Of a stretch of 64,000 nucleotides of DNA, positions 19,458 through 31,063 are shown in pieces. The first letter of the stretch is position 1, and each line of letters begins with the position of its first letter. The notes under the pieces are model-generated. The model was not told the DNA's origin and did not search any database. It was given only the letters and a program-made list of their open reading frames with translations. The DNA comes from Trematomus loennbergii (taxonomy: Eukaryota > Chordata > Actinopteri > Perciformes > Nototheniidae), in the NCBI GenBank assembly GCA_012861695.1, contig JAAOOA010000183.1, positions 476,001 to 540,000 on the forward strand. The letters are read 5' to 3'. A program made the position numbers and the translations under genes.

Positions 19458-21569
19458 CAGGCGCACCGGATTCATTTTAGAAGTGGGGGGGCCAAAAAAG
19501 TGCGTGTGTATGGCCCAATCCCAAACCACGCCCTACACACTCCCCCTCCGTGACGGAGTGAACTCCGTGGAGTGACACATGAGGCCTCTCCGGCAGAAAC
19601 AGGAAATGCCGTAACTGTATATAACAACGGTTTCAAATCAGCATCTCTTTGACAAAAAATGTAAATTAATAACTCAAATAAAACTCCAAACATCTTTAAT
19701 TGTGTTACTTTTTTGTAAAGCTCTTTTAGTTTTAAACCTGATGTTTATAAGCTTCTTAGTTTTTGCAACAGTCTGTAAATATACACAACTTTATAATAAA
19801 ATGCACACATTGACCTTTTTCTAGACTAAACACAGGTAGCCTATGATCCTAAGTTAAAATCATATGAGGTTATCATGAGGTTGTTAACATCGCAGTTTAT
19901 CAGTGGGTTATTGATTCTGCGTCAGTCTTAGGACAGTCATACATTCCTATGAAGTCTTCATGGAACATACATATACATCGTACTCCTCTTCATGGAGGCT
20001 TGGGCACTTTTTCCAGTTATTAACTCCGGTATTAACAAAGCTATCATCTCCACATTTTGAGAAAGTTACAAGCCGTTTGACAGCAAATCTGCATATTTCA
20101 CAGAAGGCCCGTTTAGTGGTTTTGCAAAGAATTAACCACTCTCTGTTTTTGTACCATTCTGCGTTGAAGTACCTTTCTCTTTGCCCAGACGATCTAGCGG
20201 TCTCCTTTTTTTCGACAGTTAGCTGTACAGCTTTACCCGCCTCAATGTCCCGACAACAAACCTCCATGCAGTCGGAACCAGCCTGTTTCGGTTCAACGAC
20301 GGCGGCGGGGGTGGCGGCGGCGGTTTTGACAGTCTCTGCGGCCGCAGAGCTGCTGCTTTTGGGTTCATCTGGCTTCGCTGGTTCTATGATTGATGAAGGT
20401 CCAGGCTCCGGAGAAGGATGTCAGGGATGTGACCTTCCAGTTGTTAAATGTAAGTTTAGATTGACTGTATTTAGTTTTCTTCTGCGCTGGTTCTTCTGAC
20501 ATGTTTGCAAGTGTATCTATTCTTTCTATCTGGTTAACGGCTGACACACACAGAACAACGTAACAAATAAACTAAACAACGTAACAAATAAACAAATCTA
20601 AGCTTTTTCATTGGTTGTAATTTACATGGATACATTTGAATGGGTTAAAATGTACATATTCTTCCTGTTATGTCTGCCTGCTTTATTTTACCTAATGCAA
20701 ACCTGCTCCATCGAAATCAGTGGCATTGACCCGAAGACACATTTTGAGTTGTATACACTGTTGGAAAGAGGAGATTCCTAGCTTTCTAATGATATGAGGA
20801 TTGTTTTTGTACTCCAAATATTAAGCAAAATATGTCACATTATATAATGACTGTTACAGAGTCATCATTTTGAGAAAAAGGCCTTTAAAGTTTCCTCTTC
20901 TCTGGAAGCGGAGCAAATGATCAAAAACGGAGGGAAGATATTTTCGTTTGGATTACTGGTCTGGGGGAAACCCGCGAGTGTGTGTGTGTGTATACGTGTG
21001 TGTGTTTGTGTATTTTTGCGTTTGTGTGTATTGTGTTTGTTTCCCGGGGAAAACACTCACGAGAAACACCGGCTGTTGTTATGTCTGCTGTGACGTTACG
21101 TTACTCCGTTCTCCGCTTGTAATTATGCCGTTACAAGCTTCAAAGTTGTATTTATCATCTGAATTTGCCGAAACAAGTTTAATATTCTGAAAGCCAAGAC
21201 TTTGTTTATTTGAAATCAGATGAAAACAAACTGTAACGGACCCTGCCGTGTTATCTATGATTACTATACGCCTTACATTCATAATTTCAGCAGAGGGAGG
21301 GGAAGCGGCGCTGAGGAACAGCAGAGTGGCGAGTGAGAGCTTTACAAGCTTCAAAAATGCCTGTAGCTAATGAGATTGAATATAACAATAAAAAATAACA
21401 AAATATACACAGCTAGATCAGATCGCGTTTTAGATGCGACTTTAGAGTAGAGGGGAATTATTGAAACGGGATTTGTACAGTGTTCCGCGGCATCCGCCGC
21501 TGCGAAAATGTGGGGCTCAAAAGTGGGGGGGCCAATGGCCCCCTGGCCCCCCTGCTTCCGGCGCCCTTG
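19458..21569 (-). mobile_element. hAT deletion derivative (2,112 bp) with perfect 8-bp target duplication
   Basis: The ends are inverted: left 'caggcgcaccggattcattt', right complement 'caagggcgccgg', both leading into 'aagtgggggggcc'-like subterminal text. The 8-bp flank 'ctttatat' occurs perfectly at 19450-19457 and 21570-21577. The element carries only the first coding part of a transposase (see next entry). A second TIR-like word 'ggcccaatcccaaacc' at 19512 resembles the element in the agmatinase intron. Confidence 0.9.
19947..20547 (-). pseudogene. hAT transposase N-terminus with TTF/ZMYM1-like zinc finger
   Basis: On the minus strand the first block reads 'MSEEPAQKKTKYSQSKLTF'. After a proline-rich stretch and a frame break near 20290-20360, the second block reads 'RYFNAEWYKNREWLILC', 'KRAFCEICRFA' and 'SFVNTGVNNWKKC', which is the TTF-type zinc finger found at the N-terminus of ZMYM1-like hAT transposases in fish. 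The catalytic RNase-H-like and dimerisation domains are missing. The start ATG at about 20499 (MSEEP) is the likely natural one. Confidence 0.8.
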
Positions 21570-21577
21570 CTTTATAT

Positions 21578-22408
21578 ACATGCAGGGGTTAACTAAAACC
21601 CTGATCCAACTCTTCATCCAGGATCCTCAGATCGATTGCTTTTGTCTCCACCCACATATCTGGAGACTCGCAGTGTTGCAGTTCTCGCTGAGGAAAAACT
21701 ACTTTAACTCTCGGATGTTTTTGTCCCATTTATCAGATATGTTATGTTGTGTCAAGTCTTGGACCTTCTCAATATAACTATAATGACTGAATGTTATTGA
21801 ATTACAGTTTCCAGATATTAGAAGAGGCCCATGAGTCTCTTTGCTAATTATCAATGGTCTTTGCAATTATCAGCAGATGTACCCATGTTAAGTAAATTGG
21901 CAAAGGTCAGAGGAAGTCCAAGAGAGGTCTTCCTCAGATATAATACAGTTAGAGTCTAAAGTTAGTGCTTCATATCCAGCATGCATTAGCTAAGAAACAA
22001 TAAGGATGTTGGTGTGTTAGTTAATGTAAAGAAAAGTGTGTGCGTTCATGTGCAAACATAGGATATGTTTTGTTAATTGGGAAATTCATATCCTGCAAGA
22101 CTCCTAAAGACGTCATGAGATAATGTCCTTTCGACATCTGGAACATGTCCAAGTTTAGGAGACCTGACAATGTTCGTGTGTTAGCTGTATGTTCAAGTGT
22201 ATGTTCGTGTGTGTTTTACATGTATAAAGTGTAAGAAATTAAAATCAATGTTTAATGACGTAATTTAATTTAAACATACAGTAAGCTTAAAACTGTTTTA
22301 TTGTGAAAACATTTCTGGTTAGCATTCGTCTGAGGCTAACGTTGATGCTAAAGTTTATTTTGGAAAGCTTTACCGGAAGAAGTCTCCGGATATCAACAGT
22401 GAGCTTAA
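21578..22408. other. No gene recognised
   Basis: Unique-looking AT-rich sequence after the hAT element. Short ORFs only, and no known repeat end was recognised. Confidence 0.5.
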
Positions 22409-22489
22409 AGGGCCCATGTCATGGCCCTTTCCACTGATCATATTTCCATTGTTGAGGTCTACTAGAATAGATTTATATTGTGCATTTTT
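22409..22489 (+). repeat. Left part of a dispersed element that hosts the 34-bp minisatellite
   Basis: Starts 'aaagggcccatgtcatggcc' and leads into 'gattgtgcattttt'-like text immediately before the array. The right part ('gtaaactacgtgtattcact') lies at 35739-35775, after the second half of the array, so the array grew inside this element. Confidence 0.75.
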
Positions 22490-22834
22490 CCAAACTCACA
22501 TTGGTTTCTCATACAGCATCTCTCCAAACTCACATTGGTTTCTCATACAGCATCTCTCCAAACTCACATTGGTTTCTCAACAGCATCTCTCCAAACTCAC
22601 ATTGGTTTCTCATACAGCATCTCTCCAACCTCACATTGGTTTCTCATACAGCATCTTCTCCAAACTCACATTGGTTTCTCATACAGCATCTCTCCAAACT
22701 CACATTGGTTTCTCAAACAGCATCTCTCCAAACTCACATTGGTTTCTCATACAGCATCTCTCCAACTCACATTGGTTTCTCATACAGCATCTCTCCAAAC
22801 TCACATTGGTTTCTCAAACAGCATCTCTCCAAAC
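22490..22834 (+). repeat. 34-bp minisatellite, left half (10 units + 6 bp)
   Basis: Ten units of 33-35 bp of the form 'ccaaactcacattggtttct' plus 'catacagcatctct'. Units vary mainly at 'catacag' versus 'caaacag'. The array stops after 'ccaaac' at the first base of the gypsy LTR and resumes in phase at 35264. Open frames through it are a by-product of the repeat. Confidence 0.95.
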
Positions 22835-22987
22835 TGTTGTGCACCGACAGAAATGCTAGAGAGATGCATGTTATTTACGTTTGCTTCTCTCATTCCAGGC
22901 TTCCTGATTATTTTCACCTGTGTCTCCTGTGCTCATCAATGTCAGCCCCGCCCCTGATTGGTCCCACCTGTGTCTAGTTACCCTGTG

Positions 22988-22995
22988 CTTATATT
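22988..22995 (+). promoter_or_regulatory. TATA-like box of gypsy LTR 1
   Basis: 'cttatatt' lies about 28 nt upstream of the predicted transcript start at 23019. The same word occurs at the corresponding place of LTR 2 and LTR 3. Inferred from spacing only. Confidence 0.6.
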
Positions 22996-23018
22996 CCCCT
23001 GTCTCCCAAGTGTTCTTT

Positions 23019-23028
23019 GTCAGTTCGT
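23019..23028 (+). promoter_or_regulatory. Predicted 5' end of gypsy RNA (self-primer sequence)
   Basis: 'gtcagttcgt' is the exact reverse complement of 'acgaactgac' at 28069-28078, just after LTR 2, where the primer-binding site should be. In copy 1 the matching site (23269-23277) has one base missing. This arrangement matches the self-priming mechanism known for Tf1/sushi-group retrotransposons. Confidence 0.6.
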
Positions 23029-23281
23029 ATTGTCTCTTGCTATGGTCAGATCTATGCTCTTTGTGCTCTTGTAAAGTTTGATTCCTCACTACGTGAGCGC
23101 TTTCATTTTGTTCCTCTATTTTTGTCATCTCGGTTAGAGATTTGATAGTTACCTTTTTTGTTGTTCATTGCTGTATTTGGAAAATAAAGTATCTTACAAG
23201 TACTTTACCTCTGTCTCCCGGGTCGTGCAATTGGGTCCTACATCCTAAGTGTCTGAGTTCGTAACAGAACGACTGACCATT

Positions 23282-24400
23282 ATGGACCCAGCCGACCCAA
23301 GAACGCTTCACGCAGCGCTGTCAGCACAGGGCGTGAATCTTTCATCACGAGGAACAGCTGGCCTAGTCAACCAGGAAATGCAAGAACTAAGAGGACGCCA
23401 GCCGGGATTCAGGAAGCATTATCCCACAGATGCAACAACTGGCTGTCCAAATGAATCATTTTTTCACTCACCAACAGACTGCTCCTCCGGTGACGTCATC
23501 CACAACTGAGAGGTTGCCTGTCAATGCTCCAGCTGATTTCCCAAGTCAGGCTGTTCTTCCCTTTACGGCTGGCTCTTCCGGAGAGATTTTCCGGAGATTC
23601 TTCTAATTGCAGAGCCTTTTTGGTACAGTGCGATCTGCATTTTCAACACAACCCAGGAGCCTTTCATCGGACCATGGTAAAGTGGCGTTTATTGTGTCTC
23701 ATTTAACGGGAAGAGCTGCAGCCTGGGCTACTGCAGATGGTCAAGAGAAACTGAACTATGTTACTCATTGACCGATTCATAGAGACTATGAGTCGTATTT
23801 TTGACCACTCATCGCCTGCTACAGAGGCCAGCAGAAAACTTTTTCATATACGCCAGCTCAACCGCCGGTGGTTGATTACGCCATCGAGTTTCGCACAGCA
23901 AGCAGCGGACAGCGGATGGAATGTTCCGGCTCTTCGTGACGCCTTCATGACGGGACTTTCGGAACCGATAAAGACCAGCTGGCTCCACTGGAGACACCCC
24001 GGATCTGGAATCTCTCATCGCCGTGGCCATCCGGATCGATAACCGTCTTCGGGAAAGAGAGAGGGAGCGTCGACGCAACCGAGACGTTATTCCCAGCTCC
24101 CAGAATGCATCTTGGTGGGTCGCGCCGCCAGCCGAGGATGTCCAGCCCATGTTACCACACCGTCAGAGGATTACACTTCCGAATGGCTCCGGGGAACCCA
24201 TGCAGCTGGGAAGAACCAGGCTTTCTCTGGAGGAGAGGCAGCGCCGTCTACGGGAGGTTGTTGTTTCTACTGCGGCCAGTCGGATCATCAACTCGCTTCA
24301 TGCCGGGAAAGATCGTGCTCACCGTCAAAGGAGGGCGCTGGTGAGCAAGTTTCCGCAAACTTTCCTCCTCGACCTGTTACGCAGGTAAACATTTGTATTA
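23282..24400 (+). pseudogene. Gypsy Gag, copy 1 (frameshifted)
   Basis: Starts with ATG at 23282, 16 bp after the LTR ('MDPADPRTLHAAL'). Capsid-like blocks ('FLVQCDLHFQHNP', 'ASRKLFHIRQLNR') and a zinc knuckle ('CFYCGQSDHQLASC' in copy 2) are scattered over several frames. In the knuckle region of copy 1 the frame is lost again ('FYCGQSDHQLASCRE' in 24112-24432). Gag packages the element RNA in the cytoplasm. Confidence 0.75.
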
Positions 24401-27400
24401 ACAATCAAACCATTGACCAGGGTGTGTTATAGACTCAGGGGCTGACGAAAGTCTTATGGACTGGGGCGTAGTAAATCAGCTAGAAATAAAGACTGTTCCG
24501 CTATCTCATCCTATTAATGCCAGTAGACGGCCTAGACGGCCGCTTGTTGTTCACAGTTACCCACTGCACTGAGCCCATTCAGATTACTGTGAATAAGGAC
24601 CATACCGAGAGCATGCAATTCCATATTTTTGAGTCGGCTCAGCACCGATTAATTGGGGTTCCATGGCTAAAGATCCACAATCCTCACATTGACTGGCGTT
24701 CAGGGAAAATTAAAGAATGGGGAGAGGATTGTATGGGCAGGTGTAACTTTCACAACCTGTTAATGCACCAACAGACTCTCGTAAAATCATTATAGATCAC
24801 CCCGACTATCCTGATCTACAGAAGGTACCTTCCTGTTACCATGATTTAAAGAAGCCTTTAACAAATCCAAAGCCATGTCGCTACCTCCTCACCGAGATTT
24901 TGACTGTCCCATTGATCTCTTACCGGGAGCCCCCATTCCCAAGGGGAAACTTTATTCGATTTCGAGACCTGAGAGAGCAGCAATGGACGAATCATTCCTC
25001 TTCACTCAAATCAGAATTATCCGTCCTTCATCTTCTCCAGCCGGAGCGGGATTTTTCTTTGTGGGAAAGAAAGACGGGTCTCTGAGACCTTGCATAGACT
25101 ACAGTCCACTAAATGACATTACGGTGAAGACCGCTATCCTCTGCACTCATGACATCTGCCTTTGAACTACTTCAAACTGCCAAAATATTCACCAAGTTAG
25201 ATTTAAGAAATGCATATCACTTGGTTAGAATAAGAAAAGGGGATGAGTGGAAGACAGGATTCAACACTCAGAGTGGTCACTTAGTATCTAGTAATGCCTT
25301 TTGGACTATGCAATGCACCGGCTGTGTTTCAAGCTCTTGTGATGAGGTTTTACGGGAATTTTTTAATATTTCAGTGTTTGTGTATCTGGATGATATTCTG
25401 ATTTTCTCCCCAGACACTAAGTCTCATGTTAACCATGTCCGTCAGGTTTTGCAGAAACTGCTAGAGAATCAGTTATATGTCAAGGCAGAGAAGTGTGAGT
25501 TCCACACAAAAGAGGTATCCTTCTTAGGATACATAATCTCACCTAATCATATGCAAATGGATCCTGCTAAATCAGTGCAGTATCCCAGTGGCCTACACCA
25601 GACTCCAGGAAGAAGGTTCCAACAGTTTCTAGGTTTGCTAACTTCTATAGGAAGTTTATTAGGAATTTCAGTTCTGTTGCTGCCCCTCTACATGTTCTGA
25701 CTTCTCCTAAGGTTCCTTTCAAGTGGACTCCCCAGGCGGACTTCGCTTTCCAACGTCTCAGAGAGAGATTCACATCAGCCCCCATACTCACCATTCCAGA
25801 TCCCCAGCGCCAGTTTATGGTCGAGGTTGATGCTTCCAATGAGGGAATTGGAGGAGTACTGTCTCAACGTTCTGCAGAAGACAACAAGATGCATCCATGT
25901 GCTTACCTGTCGCGGAAACTGACAACGGCAGAGCGGAATTACGACGTGGGGAACAAGGAACTGTTAGCTGTAAAAGCTGCCCTCGAGGAATGGAGACACT
26001 GGTTAGAGGGTGCAGAGCAGCCGTTTTTAGTCTGGACAGATCACAAGAATCTGGAATATATAAGAAAGGCTAAGCGTCTCAACTCCCGTCAGGCCAGGTG
26101 GACACTATTCTTTAGTAGGTTCAATTTCACCCTCTCTTTCGTCCCGGGTCTCAGAATCAAAAACCCGATGCTTTGTCTCGTCTTTATGATCCAGAACCAC
26201 TTGCGGTAGAGCCCAAGACCATCCTTCCACTTAACCGTGTGATCGGAGCCTTTTCCTGGCAAGTGGAGTCGGACGTAAAAAAGGCGAATGTCAAGAATCC
26301 AGCACCTAGCGAGTGTCCCAACAATCTGCTGTTTGTTCCTGAGGCTCTTCACTCCAAGGTAATCCACTGGGCTCACTCATCTGTGCTTTCGTGCCATCCG
26401 GGGGTAACAAGGACAATGTTCAGGATACAACAACGTTTCTGGTGGCCAGCCATGAAGAAAGATGTGGCAGAGTACGTAGCGGCTTGTCCGTGTGTGCGTG
26501 TAATAAGACCTCATCACAAGTCAAGATGGCTTGCTCCAGCCCCTGCCGATTCCCCAACGTCCTTGGTCACACATTTCAATGGATTTTGTGACAGGATTTC
26601 CTTCATCCAGAGGCAAGACTACGGTCTTAACAGTGGTGGATCGATTTTCAAAGATGGCTCACTTCATCCCATTGACCAAGCTTCCCTCTGCCAAGTCACG
26701 CAGAGGTCATGATGAATCACATATTCAGGATCCATGGATTCCCTGATGACATTGTTTCCGACAGGGGTCCACAATTCATTTCCGTTTTCTGGAAGGAGTT
26801 TTGTCGACTCATAGGTGCCACCGTCAGCTTGTCATCAGGATATCATCCTCAGTCAAATGGACAGTCGGAGCGTCTGAACCAGGAACTAGAGACTACGCTA
26901 CGTTGTCTCGTCTCCCGGAACCAGACTACCTGGATGACCACCTCACATGGGTCGAGTTTGCCCACAATACTCTTCCTACGGCAGCCACAGGTGTCTCTCC
27001 ATTCCATTGTGTCAATGGTTTCCAGCCTCCATTTTTCCCTAACAACGAGGAAGAGGTGAGGGTTCCATCGGCTCATGCCATGATCAGACGTTGTCGACGA
27101 GTTTGGGCTGGTGCTCGCCAGGCTCTTCTCCGAAGTTCAGCTCGGATGAAGGCTGTTGCAGACGTCCATCGCAGGGTCGCTCCCTCCTACAGACCAGGCC
27201 AAAATGTTTGGCTTTCCACTAAGGACTTACCACTCCATGTCGCCTCAAGGAAACTGGCTCCGAGATTTGTGGGTCCTTTCCCGTGTCCAGAGTCATCAAC
27301 CCGGTGTCTGTACGCTTGCAACTCCCAGAACTATGAGAGTACATCCGACGTTTCACGTCAGTAAAATCAAGCCGGTGTGTGAGAGCACACTTGTTCCCCC

Positions 27401-27630
27401 TCCAAGCCCCCTCCACCGCCCGAGTTCTTTGAAGGGGGTGAGGTTTACAAGGTCCGTAAGCTACTAGAGGTCCGTAATAGGGGGAGGGGGAAGCAATTCC
27501 TGGTAGACTGGAAGGGTTACGGTCCTGAGGCTAGAAGCTGGGTAGCTGCGTCATTTATCGTAGACAAGACGCTTATCCACGATTTTTACAATCAGCCTGG
27601 GCCATCAGGAGTTGGCCCTAGAAGGGGGGG
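24401..27630 (+). pseudogene. Gypsy Pol, copy 1 (frameshifted)
   Basis: Protease start ('VNICINNQTIDQGVL' followed by a stop), reverse transcriptase ('[17 protein letters not shown]', '[12 protein letters not shown]' with catalytic YLDD), RNase H ('[16 protein letters not shown]', '[16 protein letters not shown]'), integrase ('HPGVTRTMFRIQQRFWW', '[16 protein letters not shown]') and chromodomain ('[16 protein letters not shown]') occur in that order over at least ten frame segments. The order RT-RNase H-integrase with a C-terminal chromodomain marks a chromovirus. Confidence 0.8.
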
Positions 27631-27634
27631 GTAC

Positions 27635-28066
27635 TGTTGTGCACCGACAGAAATGCTAGAGAGATGCATGTTATTTACGTTTGCTTTCTCTCATTCCAGG
27701 CTTCCTGATTATTTTCACCTGTGTCTCCTGTGCTCATCAATGTCAGCCCCGCCCTGATTGGTCCCACCTGTGTCTAGTTACCCTGTGCTTATATTCCCCT
27801 GTCTCCCAAGTGTTCTTTGTCAGTTCGTATTGTCTCTTGCTATGGTCAGGTCTATGCTCTTTGTGCTCTTGTAAAGTTTGATTCCTCACTACGTGAGCGC
27901 TTTCATTTTGTTCCTCTATTTTTTGTCATCTCGGTTAGAGATTTGATAGTTACCTTTTTTGTTGTTCATTGCTGTATTTGGAAAATAAAGTATCTTACAA
28001 GTACTTTACCTCTGTCTCCCGGGTCGTGCAATTGGGTCCTACATCCTAATGTCTGAGTTCGTAACA
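27635..28066 (+). repeat. Gypsy chromovirus LTR 2 (432 bp, shared)
   Basis: Middle LTR. It serves as 3' LTR of copy 1 and 5' LTR of copy 2. Preceded by a purine-rich tract ('gaaggggggggtac') that serves as polypurine tract. Same TG...CA ends and internal signals as LTR 1. Confidence 0.95.
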
Positions 28067-28068
28067 GA

Positions 28069-28078
28069 ACGAACTGAC
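28069..28078 (+). promoter_or_regulatory. Primer-binding site complementary to the LTR R start
   Basis: 'acgaactgac' begins two bases after LTR 2. It is perfectly complementary to 'gtcagttcgt' at 27819-27828 of the same LTR. I see no match to a tRNA 3' end ending in CCA. Confidence 0.6.
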
Positions 28079-28082
28079 CATT

Positions 28083-29159
28083 ATGGACCCAGCCGACCCA
28101 AGAACGCTTCACGCAGCGCTGTCAGCACAGGGCGTGAAGATCTTTCATCACGAGGAACAGCTGGGCCTAGTCAACCAGGAAATGCAAGAACTAAGAGGAC
28201 GCCAGGCCGGGATTCAGGAAGCATTATCCACACAGATGCAACAACTGGCTGTCCAAATGAATCATTTTTTCACTCACCAACAGACTGCTCCTCCGGTGAC
28301 GTCATCCACAACTGAGAGGTTTGCCTGTCAATGCTCCAGCTGATTTCCCAAGTCAGGCTGTTTCTTCCCCTTTACTCTGGCTCTTCCGAGAGATTTTCCG
28401 GAGATTCTTCTAATTGCAGAGCCTTTTTGGTACAGTGCGATCTGCATTTTCAACACAACCCAGGAGCCTTTTCATCGGACCATGGTAAAGTGGCGTTTAT
28501 TGTGTCTCATTTAACGGGAAGAGCTGCAGCCTGGGCTACTGCAGAATGGTCAAGAGAAACTGAACTATGTTACTCATTGACCGATTTCATAGAGACTATG
28601 AGTCGTATTTTTGACCACTCATCGCCTGCTACAGAGGCCAGCAGAAAACTTTTTCATATACGCCAGCTCAACCGCCAGGTGGTTGATTACGCCATCGAGT
28701 TTCGCACAGCAGCAGCGGACAGCGGATGGAATGTTCCGGCTCTTCGTGACGCCTTCATGACGGACTTTCGGAACCGATAAAAGACCAGCTGGCTCCACTG
28801 GAGACACCCCGGGATCTGGAATCTCTCATCGCCGTGGCCATCCGGATCGATAACCGTCTCGGGAAAGAGAGAGGGAGCGTCGACGCAACCGAGACGTTAT
28901 TCCCAGCTCCCAGAATGCATCTTGGTGGGTCGCGCCGCCAGCCGAGGATGTCCAGCCCATGTTACCACACCGTCAGAGGATTACACTTCCGAATGGCTCC
29001 GGGGAACCCATGCAGCTGGGAAGAACCAGGCTTTCTCTGGAGGAGAGGCAGCGCCGTCTACGGGAGGGTTGTTTGTTTCTACTGCGGCCAGTCGGATCAT
29101 CAACTCGCTTCATGCCGGGAAAAGATCGTGCTCACCAGTCAAAAGGAGGGCGCTGGTGA
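28083..29159 (+). pseudogene. Gypsy Gag, copy 2
   Basis: ATG at 28083, followed by 'MDPADPRTLHAALSAQGVK', a helical 'QEMQELRGRQAGIQEAL' stretch and, after a frame break near 28330, the capsid-like part 28331-28780 ('SNCRAFLVQCDLHFQHNP', 'SLTDFIETMSRIFDHSSP'). A CCHC zinc knuckle (C-x2-C-x4-H-x4-C) lies near 29077-29120. Three frame breaks. The protein would coat the RNA genome of the retrotransposon. Confidence 0.75.
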
Positions 29160-29353
29160 GCAAGTTTCCCGCAAACTTTCCTCCTCGACCTGTTACGCAG
29201 GTAAACATTTGTATTAACAATCAAACCATTGACCAGGGTGTGTTAATAGACTCAGGGGCTGACGAAAGTCTTATGGACTGGGGCGTAGTAAATCAGCTAG
29301 AAATAAAGACTGTTCCGCTATCTCATCCTATTAATGCCAGTAGACGGCCTTAG
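29160..29353 (+). pseudogene. Gypsy aspartic protease, copy 2
   Basis: The frame 28922-29353 ends in 'NICINNQTIDQGVLIDSGAD', which includes the DSGA active-site motif of retroviral-type aspartic proteases, with 'IDSGADESLMDWGV' as the core. The downstream flap region (29354-29690) is in other frames. Confidence 0.75.
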
Positions 29354-29694
29354 ACGGCCGCTTGTTGTTCACAGTTACCCATTGCACTGAGCCCATTCAG
29401 ATTACTGTGAATAAGGACCATACCGAGAGCATGCAATTCCATATTTTTGAGTCGGCTCAGCACCCGATTATATTGGGTTTCCATGGCTAAAGATCCACAA
29501 TCCTCACATTGACTGGCGTTCAGGGAAAATTAAAGAATGGGAGAGGATTGTATGGGCAGGTGTAACTTTCACAACCTGTTAATGCACCAACAGACTCTCG
29601 TAAAATCATTATAGATCACCCCGACTATCCTGATCTACAGAAGGTACCTTCCTGTTACCATGATTTAAAGGAAGCCTTTAACAAATCCAAAGCC

Positions 29695-30656
29695 ATGTCG
29701 CTACCTCCTCACCGAGATTTTGACTGTCCCATTGATCTCTTACCGGGAGCCCCCATTCCCAAGGGGAAACTTTATTCGATTTCGAGACCTGAGAGAGCAG
29801 CAATGGACGAATACATTTCCTCTTCACTCAAATCAGGAATTATCCGTCCTTCATCTTCTCCAGCCGGAGCGGGATTTTTCTTTGTGGGAAAGAAAGACGG
29901 GTCTCTGAGACCTTGCATAGACTACAGTCCACTAAATGACATTACGGTGAAGACCGCTATCCTCTGCCACTCATGACATCTGCCTTTGAACTACTTCAAA
30001 CTGCCAAAATATTCACCAAGTTAGATTTAAGAAATGCATATCACTTGGTTAGAATAAGAAAAGGGGATGAGTGGAAGACAGGATTCAACACTCAGAGTGG
30101 TCACTATGAGTATCTAGTAATGCCTTTTGGACTATGCAATGCACCGGCTGTGTTTCAAGCTCTTGTGAATGAGGTTTTACGGGAATTTTTTAATATTTCA
30201 GTGTTTGTGTATCTGGATGATATTCTGATTTTCTCCCCAGACACTAAGTCTCATGTTAACCATGTCCGTCAGGTTTTGCAGAAACTGCTAGAGAATCAGT
30301 TATATGTCAAGGCAGAGAAGTGTGAGTTCCACACAAAAGAGGTATCCTTCTTAGGATACATAATCTCACCTAATCATATGCAAATGGATCCTGCTAAAAT
30401 CAGTGCAGTATCCCAGTGGCCTACACCAGACTCCAGGAAGAAGGTCCAACAGTTTCTAGGGTTTGCTAACTTCTATAGGAAGTTTATTAGGAATTTCAGT
30501 TCTGTTGCTGCCCCTCTACATGTTCTGACTTCTCCTAAGGTTCCTTTCAAGTGGACTCCCCAGGCGGACTTCGCTTTCCACGTCTCAGAGGAGATTCACA
30601 TCAGCCCCCATACTCACCATTCCAGATCCCCAGCGCCAGTTTATGGTCGAGGTTGA
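29695..30656 (+). pseudogene. Gypsy reverse transcriptase, copy 2
   Basis: Two overlapping frames. The first, 29695-29976, has '[18 protein letters not shown]', '[20 protein letters not shown]' and 'CIDYSPLND'. The second, 29973-30656, has '[20 protein letters not shown]', '[13 protein letters not shown]', '[14 protein letters not shown]' (catalytic YLDD) and '[16 protein letters not shown]'. A single-base gap near 29970 separates them; in a normal element this is one protein of about 450 residues up to RNase H. Confidence 0.85.
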
Positions 30657-31063
30657 TGCTTCCAATGAGGGAATTGGAGGAGTACTGTCTCAACGTTCTG
30701 CAGAAGACAACAAGATGCATCCATGTGCTTACCTGTCGCGGAAACTGACAACGGCAGAGCGGAATTACGACGTGGGAACAAGGAACTGTTAGCTGTAAAA
30801 GCTGCCCTCGAGGAATGGAGACACTGGTTAGAGGGTGCAGAGCAGCCGTTTTTAGTCTGGACAGATCACAAGAATCTGGAATATATAAGAAAGGCTAAGC
30901 GTCTCAACTCCCGTCAGGCCAGGTGGACACTATTCTTTAGTAGGTTCAATTTCACCCTCTCTTTTCGTCCCGGGTCTCAGAATCAAAAACCCGATGCTTT
31001 GTCTCGTCTTTATGATCCAGAACCACTTGCGGTAGAGCCAAGACCATCCTTCCACTTAACCGT
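30620..31063 (+). pseudogene. Gypsy RNase H, copy 2
   Basis: From about 30640 the text reads '[18 protein letters not shown]' (first catalytic Asp), then '[18 protein letters not shown]' and, in frame 30723-31067, '[20 protein letters not shown]' and '[18 protein letters not shown]'. Degrades the RNA strand of the RNA-DNA hybrid. One frame break at about 30770. Confidence 0.8.

Larger units (their letters stand above)
22835..23266 (+). repeat. Gypsy chromovirus LTR 1 (432 bp)
   Basis: Starts 'tgttgtgcaccgacag' and ends 'ctgagttcgtaaca' (TG...CA). It contains a TATA-like 'cttatatt' at 22988-22995, a self-priming-type R start at 23019, and AATAAA at 23183-23188. Almost identical to LTR 2 (27635-28066) and LTR 3 (32466-32898). 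Confidence 0.95.
23267..27634 (+). mobile_element. Gypsy chromovirus internal region, copy 1
   Basis: Same organisation as copy 2 (28067-32465): gag, protease, reverse transcriptase, RNase H, integrase, chromodomain. It differs from copy 2 mostly by single-base gaps, so its frames are more broken. Framed by LTR 1 and LTR 2. Confidence 0.9.

Noticed and set aside
19960..20499. Plus-strand 179-aa ORF
   Set aside because: Antisense of the hAT transposase N-terminus, whose minus-strand blocks have clear family motifs.
22416..22977. Three overlapping ORFs rich in SHWFL/LTLVS/HIGF repeats (also at 35246-35797)
   Set aside because: By-product of the 34-bp minisatellite, open in all plus frames.
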